The translations under genes were made by a program, and so were the position numbers. A stretch of DNA of 37,921 bases from Muribaculaceae bacterium. Its GTDB lineage: Bacteria > Bacteroidota > Bacteroidia > Bacteroidales > Muribaculaceae. The notes beneath the pieces were generated by a model, which was not told the origin of the DNA, did not search any database, and was given only the letters and a program-made list of their open reading frames with translations. Shown piece after piece: positions 24,090 through 32,454 of this stretch (positions are counted from its first letter, which is position 1; each line of letters opens with the position of its first letter). The DNA lies in NCBI GenBank assembly GCA_017555085.1, contig JAFZHD010000015.1, forward strand, positions 1-37,921. Reading direction: 5' to 3'.

Positions 24090-25460
24090 TTAATGGGTGT
24101 TTTGAGGAGTTGATTTGATTTTTTTGGAGGTTGTGATTATGAAATTTGCGATATCTGACAACACTGTGGGGCTGATTGTCTGCTGAATGGAGCCGTAAGA
24201 GAGTGATTGTGATAGCGATGCCGACTCTTGAAACATGTGGTTGAGTCGTGGATATTCAACGGTTTGGGCTGTGGGTATGGCTTGTTTAATGGCGTTGAGG
24301 TTTTGCTCGGCGCTTACCTGTATGTCCCATTTGCCGTTGAGAGCAAGGACGGGACACTTGATAAGAGGCAGATATTTAGTCATGTCAAGGCGAATAAATG
24401 CGCTGTACCAGGGAGAGGTCATAACGGCAACAGATTGGTCGATTTGGCTGCTGTTGTGCATGGCGGCTTTGGTCATTATCTCTCTGATTTTAGTTTCGAG
24501 GGCAGCGTTGTCGGTGATGGTGTCGATGGCCCAAAACATGTTGTTTACGGCTTGGGATATGTCAGCGGTCAGTTCGCGGCCCGATGCGCGGGCAATCATG
24601 TGGTTTTGCTCAATCATGGCATCGCGGCCTTTGACGGCAACTCCGGCAAGGCTGATGGCAAAGGCTATGTCGTCGGGCATAGATGCAGCCGTGATGAGTG
24701 CGATTGAGCCGCCCTCGCTGTGTCCCAATATGCCCACGGCGGCGGGGTTGATGCCGGGTTGGCTTTTGAGAAACTTGACTGCGGCCATTGCATCGGTAGC
24801 AAAGTCGAGGGAAGTGTCGGTGGGTTTGCCTTGTGATGAGCCGCCAACACCACGGTCGTCATAGCGTAGCACGGCAATGCCCGAACGGGTGAGAAAGTCG
24901 GCAATAACGGCAAAAGGTCGGTGTCCCATGATTTCCTCGTCGCGGTTTTGTGCGCCGCTGCCGGTGACGAGAACCACTGCCGGCGATGATGAACCGAATA
25001 AGGGGGCGGGAGTGGTGAGCGTTGCGGCGAGGGTGATGTCGCCGTTGGCAAATGTCACTTCGCGCGCGTTATAAATGAATGGCGGCTTGGGGTCTTGCGG
25101 TCGTATGACAACGGCATCTTGGGCTGTCGCGGGCGTGAGGGTCAGGCTTAATGCCATGCCTTGAACAAATGTGCCGGAGATGGCTTTGCCGTCGGCTTGC
25201 ATCACGCCGTCGTAGCGCATTCCGAGCGAGGTGATTTCGATTGAAATGCTATCGGCCGAGATAATTGTTTTGTCACACGAAATGTCAACTGCGCCTTGCG
25301 AGGGCGATGAAAGGGTGGCGCTATATTGGCCATCGTGGTTGGTGATGTGAAACACGATGGGGAGGTTCATGACCTCACCTTTCCAATAGCCGACAAAATC
25401 AGCGGCATGGATGGCCACGCAACATAGCGTGAAAATAGCAAAATATAGTGTGCGCATCAT
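24090..25460 (-). CDS. Exported alpha/beta hydrolase
   Basis: 456 residues from the first of two adjacent ATGs; starting one codon later is equally possible. Signal peptide RTLYFAIFTLCCVAIHAAD. Residues about 22-115 form an N-terminal beta domain typical of these exported esterases (VGYWKGEVM). The hydrolase core has VLVTGSGAQNRDE (oxyanion region), RYDDRGVGGS, and nucleophile elbow GHSEGGS with Ser248; the acid is likely in LNGKWDIQV and the histidine in LNHMFQES. Likely an esterase or peptidase of the envelope; substrate unknown. Its start overlaps the stop of the membrane-protein gene, so the two are translated together. Confidence 0.88.
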   Translation of the reverse strand: MMRTLYFAIFTLCCVAIHAADFVGYWKGEVMNLPIVFHITNHDGQYSATLSSPSQGAVDISCDKTIISADSISIEITSLGMRYDGVMQADGKAISGTFVQGMALSLTLTPATAQDAVVIRPQDPKPPFIYNAREVTFANGDITLAATLTTPAPLFGSSSPAVVLVTGSGAQNRDEEIMGHRPFAVIADFLTRSGIAVLRYDDRGVGGSSQGKPTDTSLDFATDAMAAVKFLKSQPGINPAAVGILGHSEGGSIALITAASMPDDIAFAISLAGVAVKGRDAMIEQNHMIARASGRELTADISQAVNNMFWAIDTITDNAALETKIREIMTKAAMHNSSQIDQSVAVMTSPWYSAFIRLDMTKYLPLIKCPVLALNGKWDIQVSAEQNLNAIKQAIPTAQTVEYPRLNHMFQESASLSQSLSYGSIQQTISPTVLSDIANFIITTSKKIKSTPQNTH

Positions 25461-26023
25461 TGGTCGGGGTGGTTTGCGATGTCAAAAAATTGTTTTCCGG
25501 CCCATCGGGTTGTCAAATAACTTGTTGCCATGGGGTAGATTATGAGCGAAAGCGCGATAACGGCCACGGTTTCGGTTTTGAACGAATTGCACAGCAAGGC
25601 ACACAATGCCATGAGCGCATAATATATAGTGTGGCAGAGTCGGAGCGTCAGGCTTAATGGCGTTCCCCATGCAAATATGGTTGTACCCACGCCGAACAAT
25701 ACGCATGAAAGCGTTATCAAGTCAAAATCGTTGAGAATCATAGATGAGAGGCAGATAAGTGCCGATGCAGTCAAAAAGCATAGGCCGGTGCGAGCAACGA
25801 TGTTTGATGTGATTGGGTGGAAAAAGGCTTTGATAGCGAGTGCTGCAATGGCTATAAGTATAATAGTCATCGCTATCAACAAAACTCGGTCATAACCCAT
25901 TCCGACACAACTGGCGATAACCGCAAATGTCACTAAAGGGACAAAACTCAATGAAATGGAAATCGTGCGCAAAAAGCCGATGGTTTTGGTTGCGTTTACA
26001 ATGTTATTCTGGTTGTTGCTCAT
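25457..26023 (-). CDS. Small integral membrane protein, unknown function
   Basis: 188 residues with about six hydrophobic helices (for example SISLSFVPLVTFAVIASCV, VLLIAMTIILIAIAALAI, LCFLTASALICLSSMIL, LSCVLFGVGTTIFAW, and TETVAVIALSLIIYPMATSY). No recognised motif. Its stop overlaps the start of the hydrolase gene, and xseB is 39 bases upstream, so it is part of the xse run. A transporter-like or chaperone-like role cannot be told from the sequence. Confidence 0.78.
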   Translation of the reverse strand: MSNNQNNIVNATKTIGFLRTISISLSFVPLVTFAVIASCVGMGYDRVLLIAMTIILIAIAALAIKAFFHPITSNIVARTGLCFLTASALICLSSMILNDFDLITLSCVLFGVGTTIFAWGTPLSLTLRLCHTIYYALMALCALLCNSFKTETVAVIALSLIIYPMATSYLTTRWAGKQFFDIANHPDQ

Positions 26024-26062
26024 CTGAAGGTGTTTTCATGAATTAGTTTTGAAAATGGAGTG

Positions 26063-26287
26063 TTAGTTGGCGTTTTCGAGAGAGGCGAGAATTGACTGCA
26101 ATTCTTGGTCGGTGGCGGTGAGGCGTGAGCGACATTCGCCGAGGAGTTCAGATGCGCGGCGTGTGTAAGCGGCTAATTGGTCGATGTCACACTCGTTGTT
26201 TTGCATTTTTTGCAAGATGCTTTCGAGTTCGGCCAGGGCCTGATTATATGACATTTCTTTTACGGGTGTAAATTGTGGGGTTGACAT
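26063..26287 (-). CDS. xseB: Exodeoxyribonuclease VII small subunit
   Basis: 74 residues, normal for XseB. MSYNQALAELESILQKM..NECDIDQLAAYTRRASELLGECRSRL is the family signature: a two-helix protein with the conserved ELESI and acidic turn. It binds XseA to form the single-strand-specific exonuclease VII. It lies 19 bases downstream of xseA, the usual neighbour order. Confidence 0.95.
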   Translation of the reverse strand: MSTPQFTPVKEMSYNQALAELESILQKMQNNECDIDQLAAYTRRASELLGECRSRLTATDQELQSILASLENAN

Positions 26288-26306
26288 GATTATGATGGTT
26301 TTGAGT

Positions 26307-27608
26307 TTATTGGTTAATGGTTGATGTTACTTGTCCGTCGGCAAGTTGGGTGGTGATAACATCGCCTGGATTGAGTTGTGTGGCTGCTGTTACCGCTTTG
26401 CCGTTGATGCGAGTAATCGAATATCCGCGGTTGAGCGTGGCTTGTGGCGACAGGGCGTTGAGCAGTCGAGAGGTTGCCGCGAGCGAGTCGCTTGCGCGCA
26501 TGGTGAGCGAGGTGGCATTGTTGCGCAACATGAGCGCGATGTTGTCGAGTCGGGCACGGCTTGCGACAATGCGATTGCTCACGGCCGACAGTGACAGCAT
26601 GTTGCGTTGCAACGAGTTTTTGCTGCGTTCGATAGCAATGCGTGCCACCGAGGGAATGATGCCCTCAATGTGTGAAAGTTGGGTTTTGCAACCATTGATG
26701 CGCTCGGTGACGGCGAGTGTGATGTTGGTAGCGGTTTGTTGCAATTGGTCGAGCACGGCGGCATTTTTTGAAATGAGCCATTGTGCGGCAGCTGTGGGTG
26801 TCTTGACGCGCATGTTTGCTACAAAGTCGAGCACTGTGATGTCGCGTTCGTGGCCGATGCCGATAACCACCGGCAGCGGAAATTGTGCGATGTTTAATGC
26901 CAACTCATAGTGCTCAAACGAGGCCAAGTCGGCCGATGCTCCGCCACCGCGAATTATCACTACGCAGTCCCATTCGTCTTGCTCTTGTGCAATGGTGTTG
27001 AGGGCGTTGATGATTGATTCGGGCGAGCGTTCTCCTTGCATGATTGCGGGAAACAGCCGTGCGTTGAAACGCAAATGCTGGTTGTTGCCAAAGAGTTGGT
27101 TTATAAAGTCGCCATATCCGGCAGCGCCTTGTGCCGAAATGATGGCAATGCGTTGTGCCACGGCGGGCCATTGAAGTTGGCGGTTGTCGTTGATAACGCC
27201 GTCTTGTTGTAATTGGTTGAGTATTTCTTGTCGGCGGCGCATCAAGTCGCCGAGGGTAAACTCGGGGTTGATGTCGCTGATGACTACCGACAGGCCATAG
27301 ACTGGGTGCATTGATGCCGACACACACACCATCACTTTGATGCCGGTGGCAAATCGCTGATTGGTGGCGTGCTCAAACTTTGAGATGATGCTTGACGCGC
27401 GGTTGGCCCATATCATGGCGCGTGAGCGGGCAATGATGTTTCGGCCGTCGTCGTCTTTTTGCAACAACTCCATGTAGTAGTGTCCGCCGCGAGGAGCTAC
27501 ATCGCTCAATTCGGCTGTAACCCACACATTTTGTGTGTCGGCACAAGTGATGAGCGAGCGGATTTGCTGGTTGAGTTGTTCAAGTGTTATGGCTTGTTGC
27601 TCGGGCAT
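26307..27608 (-). CDS. xseA: Exodeoxyribonuclease VII large subunit
   Basis: 433 residues. N-terminal OB fold (ITLEQLNQQIRSLI, VWVTAELSDVAPRGGHYYMELLQ) followed by the catalytic domain (IAIISAQGAAGYGDF, VVIIRGGGASADLASFEHYELA, PVVIGIGHERDITVLDFVANMRVKTPTAAAQ) and a coiled-coil C-terminus ending with RGYSITRING. The RGGG and GHERD motifs are diagnostic. The enzyme degrades single-stranded DNA processively in both directions. Eight bases separate it from the DUF3256 gene upstream. Confidence 0.97.
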   Translation of the reverse strand: MPEQQAITLEQLNQQIRSLITCADTQNVWVTAELSDVAPRGGHYYMELLQKDDDGRNIIARSRAMIWANRASSIISKFEHATNQRFATGIKVMVCVSASMHPVYGLSVVISDINPEFTLGDLMRRRQEILNQLQQDGVINDNRQLQWPAVAQRIAIISAQGAAGYGDFINQLFGNNQHLRFNARLFPAIMQGERSPESIINALNTIAQEQDEWDCVVIIRGGGASADLASFEHYELALNIAQFPLPVVIGIGHERDITVLDFVANMRVKTPTAAAQWLISKNAAVLDQLQQTATNITLAVTERINGCKTQLSHIEGIIPSVARIAIERSKNSLQRNMLSLSAVSNRIVASRARLDNIALMLRNNATSLTMRASDSLAATSRLLNALSPQATLNRGYSITRINGKAVTAATQLNPGDVITTQLADGQVTSTINQ

Positions 27609-27616
27609 GGCTGATG

Positions 27617-28240
27617 CTATTTTTTGAGCTCAAAGCGTTTGCCGTTCCATGTGTAAACGAGCATGTCGCAGAGATAGCCGTCAATCATCGAGTACATTTC
27701 CTCGCCCAAAAACTGCTTTACATTGTTTCGAAGAATGAGTGATTTTGAGGCAGGGTCGTAGTTGTAACTGACGAGCATGAACGGCACGAGCGACTCGACC
27801 ATCGAGCGGTTGTCGCGGCCGTCGGCTGTGAGCCAATCGCTCACGCCCGGTTCGTTAAACAGCGGTTTGTCGATGCTTGTCCATTCGGCGGTGTAGAACG
27901 ATATGTTGCTGTCGGGGGCGGGGGTTGCCACTGTCTCGATTAGGGCGATGATGTCGCCGTCTTTGCCGGGCAGAATGGCTATCTGATAGGCCGATGATGA
28001 CGACATGGTGAAACGCATGTCGGTGTCGTTGAGCAGCGTGATGCTTGTCTTGCCGTCGAGTTTGTTGCTTGATGCCGATGCAAGCCCGCTGTTGAAGTAA
28101 TCAATCATGTCAAGGCGTGTTCTCTTTTCAAGCAACGGGAAAACGGTGTTGGGCGCAGTGGTGAACGCTTCGGTGGCTGTGATGGCCCACGAAGAGAGTG
28201 CTATTGCTGCCAATGCTATTGTGATGAGTAGCTGTTTCAT
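27617..28240 (-). CDS. DUF3256 exported protein
   Basis: 207 residues. Signal peptide KQLLITIALAAIALSSWA. The mature sequence (FPLLEKRTRLDMIDYFNSG, SSSAYQIAILPGK, LCDMLVYTWNGKRFELKK) agrees with the Bacteroidetes-only DUF3256 family. The fold is mixed beta; function unknown. It lies between the DEAD-box helicase (24 bases) and xseA (8 bases), so is in the same transcript. There is no evidence that it works with either. Confidence 0.82.
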   Translation of the reverse strand: MKQLLITIALAAIALSSWAITATEAFTTAPNTVFPLLEKRTRLDMIDYFNSGLASASSNKLDGKTSITLLNDTDMRFTMSSSSAYQIAILPGKDGDIIALIETVATPAPDSNISFYTAEWTSIDKPLFNEPGVSDWLTADGRDNRSMVESLVPFMLVSYNYDPASKSLILRNNVKQFLGEEMYSMIDGYLCDMLVYTWNGKRFELKK

Positions 28241-28264
28241 ATCGATATAACGATTGACGATGAA

Positions 28265-30043
28265 TTATTTTCGGCGTTTGCCTCCTTTTTTCTTGCCACC
28301 ATGACCTTTGCGGTGGAATTGCTCAAAGTTTTGGTCGCCCGAAGCGGCTGCTTCGCGGCTGCGGCGGGCTGCTACGCGAGCATAGTCTTTTTCGGGGTCG
28401 GCAATTTCCGACATGAGGCGTTTGCCCATGAAGTCGGCACCCTTGATTGCACCGATAACGCGTGCGGCATCGCCTTTTTTGACATCAAAAAGCGAATAGT
28501 TGGGCATAAGGTCGATGCGGCCAACATCTACACGCTGACCGGTAACATTGTGGTTGAGAATGTCAATGAGGTTACCGGCATAGAAACCGTCGGCTTTGCC
28601 CACATTGATATATACGCGTGCCATGCCTTTTTCGGCGGTGCGGCGGTCTTTCTCTTCCTTGGTGCGGGGACGGTCGTCTTTGGCCTTGTTTTCTTTGTCT
28701 TTTTTGCGGCTCTTTTCTTCTACATAGTCAATGTTGGGTGCATCTTTGTAGTATTCAAGCAAGCGGTTAAACTCGATTGAAAGCACGCGTTTGAGAATGT
28801 CCTCGGTGCTGAGCCAGCCGAGTTTGCGGCTAACGCCGTGGAAGTATTTGTTGATTTCTTCTTCGTCAACATCAACGCGCTCGATGCGGTCGGCCAAGTT
28901 GTAGAGTTGTTTCTCGATGATGTGTTGGGGCGAGGGGACTTCTTTGCGCTCAAAGGTCTTGCCTATTTTCTTTTCGATGTCGCGGAGTTTGCCTTTTTCT
29001 TTTGAGTGAATGATAGCCACCGAAGTGCCCTTTTTGCCGGCACGGCCTGTACGGCCCGAGCGGTGGGTGTAAACGGCGATATCGTCGGGCAAACCATAGT
29101 TGATGACATGGGTAAGGTCGTCAACATCAAGTCCGCGGGCAGCCACATCGGTTGCTACGAGAATTGACAGCATGCGGTCGCGGAATTTCTTCATCACGAT
29201 GTCGCGCTGTTGTTGCGAGAGGTCGCCGTGGAGCGAGTCGGCATTATATCCGTCGTTGATGAGGTTGTCGGCAATCTCTTGTGTCTCGCGGCGTGTGCGG
29301 CAAAAGATGATGCCGTAGATGTTGGGGCTATTGTCGGCAACGCGTTTGAGAGCGAGATATTTGTCGCGTGCGTGTACCATATAGTATATGTGGTTGACAT
29401 TGGCTGCGCCTTCGTTGCGTGTGCCGATGACAAACTCTTGGGCGTTGTTCATGTATTTCTTGGCAATCTTGGCAATTTCTTGGGGCATGGTTGCCGAGAA
29501 CATGAGCATTTTGCGTTCTTCGGGGAGATATGACAAAATCTCGTCGATAGATTCGAGGAAGCCCATGTTGAGCATTTCGTCGGCCTCGTCGAGAATCACA
29601 GTGTGAACATTGTCGAGTTTCACCTCGCCGCGGTTAATAAGGTCGATGAGGCGGCCAGGAGTGGCAACCACGATGTGCACGCCGCGACGCAACGAGCGAA
29701 TTTGGCTTTCGATGCTCGAACCGCCATATACGGCCAATACTTTGAGGTTGGGAATGTATTTGGCAAAATCTTCGAGGTCGCTGCCGATTTGCAAACAAAG
29801 TTCGCGTGTGGGCGAGAGTATCAACGCCTGTGGAGCCGATACCGAAGTGTCGGTGCGCTGTAAAACCGGCAAGCCAAATGCGGCAGTCTTGCCTGTGCCG
29901 GTTTGTGCCAATGCCACCACATCGCCATCTACATTGAGCAAATGGGGGATTACTCTCTCTTGCACGGGCATGGGACGCTCAAAGCCCAATTCGGCTATCG
30001 CGCGCAACAAATCTTCTCTTACGCCTAATTCTTCAAATGTCAT
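28265..30043 (-). CDS. DEAD-box RNA helicase with DbpA-type RNA-binding domain
   Basis: 592 residues. Helicase motifs: Q motif FERPMPVQ, Walker A AQTGTGKT (46-53), PTREL, DEAD (152-155), SAT (183-185), and HRSGRTGR (327-334). A charged linker (KKDKENKAKDDRPRTKEEKD, about 447-466) leads to a DbpA/CsdA-like RNA-binding domain (about 475-545), followed by a basic tail GHGGKKKGGKRRK. The layout matches the DeaD/CsdA helicases that help ribosome assembly and cold adaptation. TATATTTG boxes at 30070-30077 and 30156-30163 lie upstream. It begins the long minus-strand operon that runs to the hydrolase at 24090. Confidence 0.93.
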   Translation of the reverse strand: MTFEELGVREDLLRAIAELGFERPMPVQERVIPHLLNVDGDVVALAQTGTGKTAAFGLPVLQRTDTSVSAPQALILSPTRELCLQIGSDLEDFAKYIPNLKVLAVYGGSSIESQIRSLRRGVHIVVATPGRLIDLINRGEVKLDNVHTVILDEADEMLNMGFLESIDEILSYLPEERKMLMFSATMPQEIAKIAKKYMNNAQEFVIGTRNEGAANVNHIYYMVHARDKYLALKRVADNSPNIYGIIFCRTRRETQEIADNLINDGYNADSLHGDLSQQQRDIVMKKFRDRMLSILVATDVAARGLDVDDLTHVINYGLPDDIAVYTHRSGRTGRAGKKGTSVAIIHSKEKGKLRDIEKKIGKTFERKEVPSPQHIIEKQLYNLADRIERVDVDEEEINKYFHGVSRKLGWLSTEDILKRVLSIEFNRLLEYYKDAPNIDYVEEKSRKKDKENKAKDDRPRTKEEKDRRTAEKGMARVYINVGKADGFYAGNLIDILNHNVTGQRVDVGRIDLMPNYSLFDVKKGDAARVIGAIKGADFMGKRLMSEIADPEKDYARVAARRSREAAASGDQNFEQFHRKGHGGKKKGGKRRK

Positions 30044-30069
30044 ATTGTACTATTTATCCAATTAAACTA

Positions 30070-30163
30070 CAAATATACGCACAAACGAGCGAGAAATATG
30101 AAGTTTGCTTCATTATTTTTCACTACGAGTGCAAAATGCATATACGCGGTTACTGCAAATATA
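30070..30163 (-). promoter_or_regulatory. Promoter region of the DEAD-box helicase operon
   Basis: Two copies of TATATTTG on the minus strand, at 30070-30077 and 30156-30163, both fitting TAnnTTTG. The distal copy has a TTG 18 bases upstream; the proximal one lacks it but sits 26 bases before the start. The roughly 90-base leader of the distal transcript has short inverted stretches (GAAG..CTTC near 30100-30115), as could suit cold-shock control; this is inference. Confidence 0.5.
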
Positions 30164-30250
30164 CAAAATTAGGGATGAAAACAACGCACCAATGCCTTAA
30201 AATGTGATAATAGGCCGATAAATGGAATGGGCTTGGTGGGGTGGCTGAGT

Positions 30251-31444
30251 TTATGCCAAGGGGAGGTCGATGCGGAAGGTGGTGCCTACGCCGGGCTCTG
30301 ATGCACGCACATAAATTTTGCCCGAGTGATATTGCTCGATGATGCGCTTGGCGAGCGTGAGGCCTAAGCCCCATCCGCGGCTCTTGGTGGTGAAGCCGGG
30401 GTTGAACACGGTCTTGAAGTTTTTGCGCGAGATACCCTTGCCGGTGTCGGCAACTTCGATATAGGCTGTGCCGCGGTCAACGGCGGTGGTTACGGTGATT
30501 GCGCCCGAGCCTTCCATGGCGTCAACGGCATTCTTGATGAGGTTTTCCATTACCCATTCAAATAGCGGTGCCGACATATTGACGGGCAGCGTTTGGTCGC
30601 AGCAGTTGATGGTAAGCGATATGCGCGATGATATGCGCGACGACATATATGATGCCGAGCGGGTGACTACATCGTTGAGGTTTTCGCTCTCCATTTGCGG
30701 CTTTGAACCGATTTTAGAAAAGCGCGATGCGATGGTGCTCAATCGTTTTACATCTTTGTCCATTTCGCCCACGGTCTCGGCATCAACGCCAAGGTCGCGC
30801 AACAGTTCCATCCACGCCATGAGCGATGAAATGGGTGTGCCCAACTGGTGGGCGGTCTCTTTTGAAAGCCCCACCCACACGCGGTTTTGCTCGGCGCGCT
30901 TGGTTGATGTGACGGCAAAATAAACCACGGCAATGAATGCGAGCATCACAAGCAACTGAATGTAGGGATAGATGCTCAGGCTTTTGAGAAGGGTTGAGTC
31001 TTCGTAATAGAGATATTGTCGGTTTTCGGGCGAAATTTCGATTTCGATGACATTGGTCGAGCCTTTGAGGTCGTGCAATTTCTGTTCGAGAAACTGTTGG
31101 TTGGCAAGCGAAAACTCGTCGTTCTTGTCGGGCAAGTCAAAGTTGCGCTTGTCAAGAATGTTGTCTTGGTCATCAACCAATAGCACGGGAATGTTGCGGT
31201 TGGCCTCAATGATGCTCAGCAAAAACTCGACATCGACATCGCCGCCCTCGCCGTCGATTGCGGCATTGCTCGTGTCAATGATTTCTTTGGTGGCATCGGC
31301 CCAAATCTGCATTCGCTCGCGCTCTTGTTGCGACAAGTCTTCGATGAGACCGTTTGAGAAATAGACAAATAGGGCTACGACGATGACCGAAACGACCAAA
31401 AAGACCGCTTTGCCATATCGATTGATGTCATAGATGTTTGCCAT
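30251..31444 (-). CDS. Sensor histidine kinase (orphan)
   Basis: 397 residues. Two membrane helices (about 12-30 and 158-178) flank a periplasmic sensor region of about 125 residues. The HisKA-like helix has KETAHQLGTPISSLMAW with His199, a Bacteroidetes-type H box (HQLGTP instead of HELRTP). The ATPase domain is complete: N box LIKNAVDAMEG (Asn305), G1 VADTGKGIS, and G2 RGWGLGLTLAKRI. No response regulator or PAS domain is present, and none is encoded next to it. It is 26 bases downstream of a HAD phosphatase gene, so the two are probably co-transcribed. Confidence 0.93.
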   Translation of the reverse strand: MANIYDINRYGKAVFLVVSVIVVALFVYFSNGLIEDLSQQERERMQIWADATKEIIDTSNAAIDGEGGDVDVEFLLSIIEANRNIPVLLVDDQDNILDKRNFDLPDKNDEFSLANQQFLEQKLHDLKGSTNVIEIEISPENRQYLYYEDSTLLKSLSIYPYIQLLVMLAFIAVVYFAVTSTKRAEQNRVWVGLSKETAHQLGTPISSLMAWMELLRDLGVDAETVGEMDKDVKRLSTIASRFSKIGSKPQMESENLNDVVTRSASYMSSRISSRISLTINCCDQTLPVNMSAPLFEWVMENLIKNAVDAMEGSGAITVTTAVDRGTAYIEVADTGKGISRKNFKTVFNPGFTTKSRGWGLGLTLAKRIIEQYHSGKIYVRASEPGVGTTFRIDLPLA

Positions 31445-31470
31445 ATATAATTAACGCAGAGGGGGCGGGG

Positions 31471-32310
31471 TTATTGTGTTGACGCAAAATCGGTGGCGAT
31501 GAAGCGTGCCACAGCATCGGTGGCGTTAGTGTCGATGACACATGAGGCAATGGCTTTCACTTGGTCGAGCGCGTTGCCCACGGCTACTGCCACATCGGCG
31601 GCCTGCATCATGGGTATATCGTTGAGATTGTCGCCAAAAGCCACAATGCGGTCGGCGTTGATGTCGCGGGCAAGTTGCTTGACAGCGGCGGCTTTTGACA
31701 CTCCGGGTGCAAACAGTTCTAGCAAACCGGTTTCTTTGCCGAAGATATCGACGTAGGCCGACACCGAGCAGTTGACGGTAGCGCGAATTTCGTCGGCGAG
31801 GGCAAATATGCGGTCACACTCGCCCATGGCAAAGAAAAACACCACGCCGGGCAAGTCGGGGCGCAGTCCGTGGGGAGTGTCGATGTTGAAGTTTTTGAGG
31901 CCGAGGTTGAGACGGTTGTCAACAAAAGCCTGTTCGCCCTCGGTCATGGGGCCGTTGTGGTAAACTTGCATTGATTTTCCGTCACACAGCGTGTAGCGAA
32001 ACGGGTTGATGCCATATTTGTGACACATATCCATCAGTGCGCGATAGGTGTCGTCGGCAAGGTATTTCACATTGAGATATCGTTGCGAGTCGCGACACCA
32101 CATAGCGGCGCCGGTCATGACAATGGCGGGTAGGGTGGTGTGCATTTCGCTGATTAGCGGCACAACGGTGGCAGGGGTGCGGGCGGTGGCAACGGTGACC
32201 AGTGCGCCTTGATATGACAACTCGCTGATGATTGCGGCCGAGCGGCTGCTCAACTTGCTGTCGGGCCCCAACAGAGTGCCGTCCATATCGGTGACATACA
32301 ATGTTTTCAT
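31471..32310 (-). CDS. Cof-type HAD hydrolase
   Basis: 279 residues from the ATG at 32310; extension upstream would need a TTG and would put a leader-like peptide in front of the conserved start. Motif I is VTDMDGTLLG (Asp8, Asp10), motif II is TVATARTP, the lysine motif is GVSKAAAVKQL, and motif IV is FGDNLNDIPMM; a large C2 cap lies between motifs II and III. The family dephosphorylates sugar phosphates, flavin or pyridoxal cofactors; the substrate cannot be inferred. The -7 box TATCTTTG at 32315-32322 ends 4 bases before the ATG. Confidence 0.92.
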   Translation of the reverse strand: MKTLYVTDMDGTLLGPDSKLSSRSAAIISELSYQGALVTVATARTPATVVPLISEMHTTLPAIVMTGAAMWCRDSQRYLNVKYLADDTYRALMDMCHKYGINPFRYTLCDGKSMQVYHNGPMTEGEQAFVDNRLNLGLKNFNIDTPHGLRPDLPGVVFFFAMGECDRIFALADEIRATVNCSVSAYVDIFGKETGLLELFAPGVSKAAAVKQLARDINADRIVAFGDNLNDIPMMQAADVAVAVGNALDQVKAIASCVIDTNATDAVARFIATDFASTQ

Positions 32311-32314
32311 AGTG

Positions 32315-32322
32315 CAAAGATA
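32315..32322 (-). promoter_or_regulatory. Promoter -7 box almost touching the HAD start codon
   Basis: TATCTTTG, ending 4 bases before the ATG at 32310. If used, the transcript would begin at or next to the start codon. A second, poorer box TAATCTTT lies about 7 bases upstream. Confidence 0.5.
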
Positions 32323-32399
32323 AAGATTATTTGGTGTAAATGCGCAGTCAACAAGCCATAAAAAGAGATGAGGGGAGTGTAAAACCGGCTTGTGAAGCG

Positions 32400-32431
32400 A
32401 CAAAGGCCGTGACGCGAGCCACGACCTTTGT
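32400..32431 (-). terminator. Hairpin after the two-unit secreted protein gene
   Basis: On the minus strand ACAAAGGTCGTG (32420-32431) pairs over 12 bp, one of them G-U, with CACGGCCTTTGT (32400-32411). It lies 24 bases after the stop at 32455. No U run follows, so it is a candidate, not a certain terminator. Confidence 0.5.
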
Positions 32432-32454
32432 GTAAATTGGGAGTATATATGTAC

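Noticed and set aside
32311..32403. 31-codon extension of the HAD protein
   Set aside because: Requires a TTG start and adds sequence before the conserved DMDGT start region; the ATG at 32310 fits the family.
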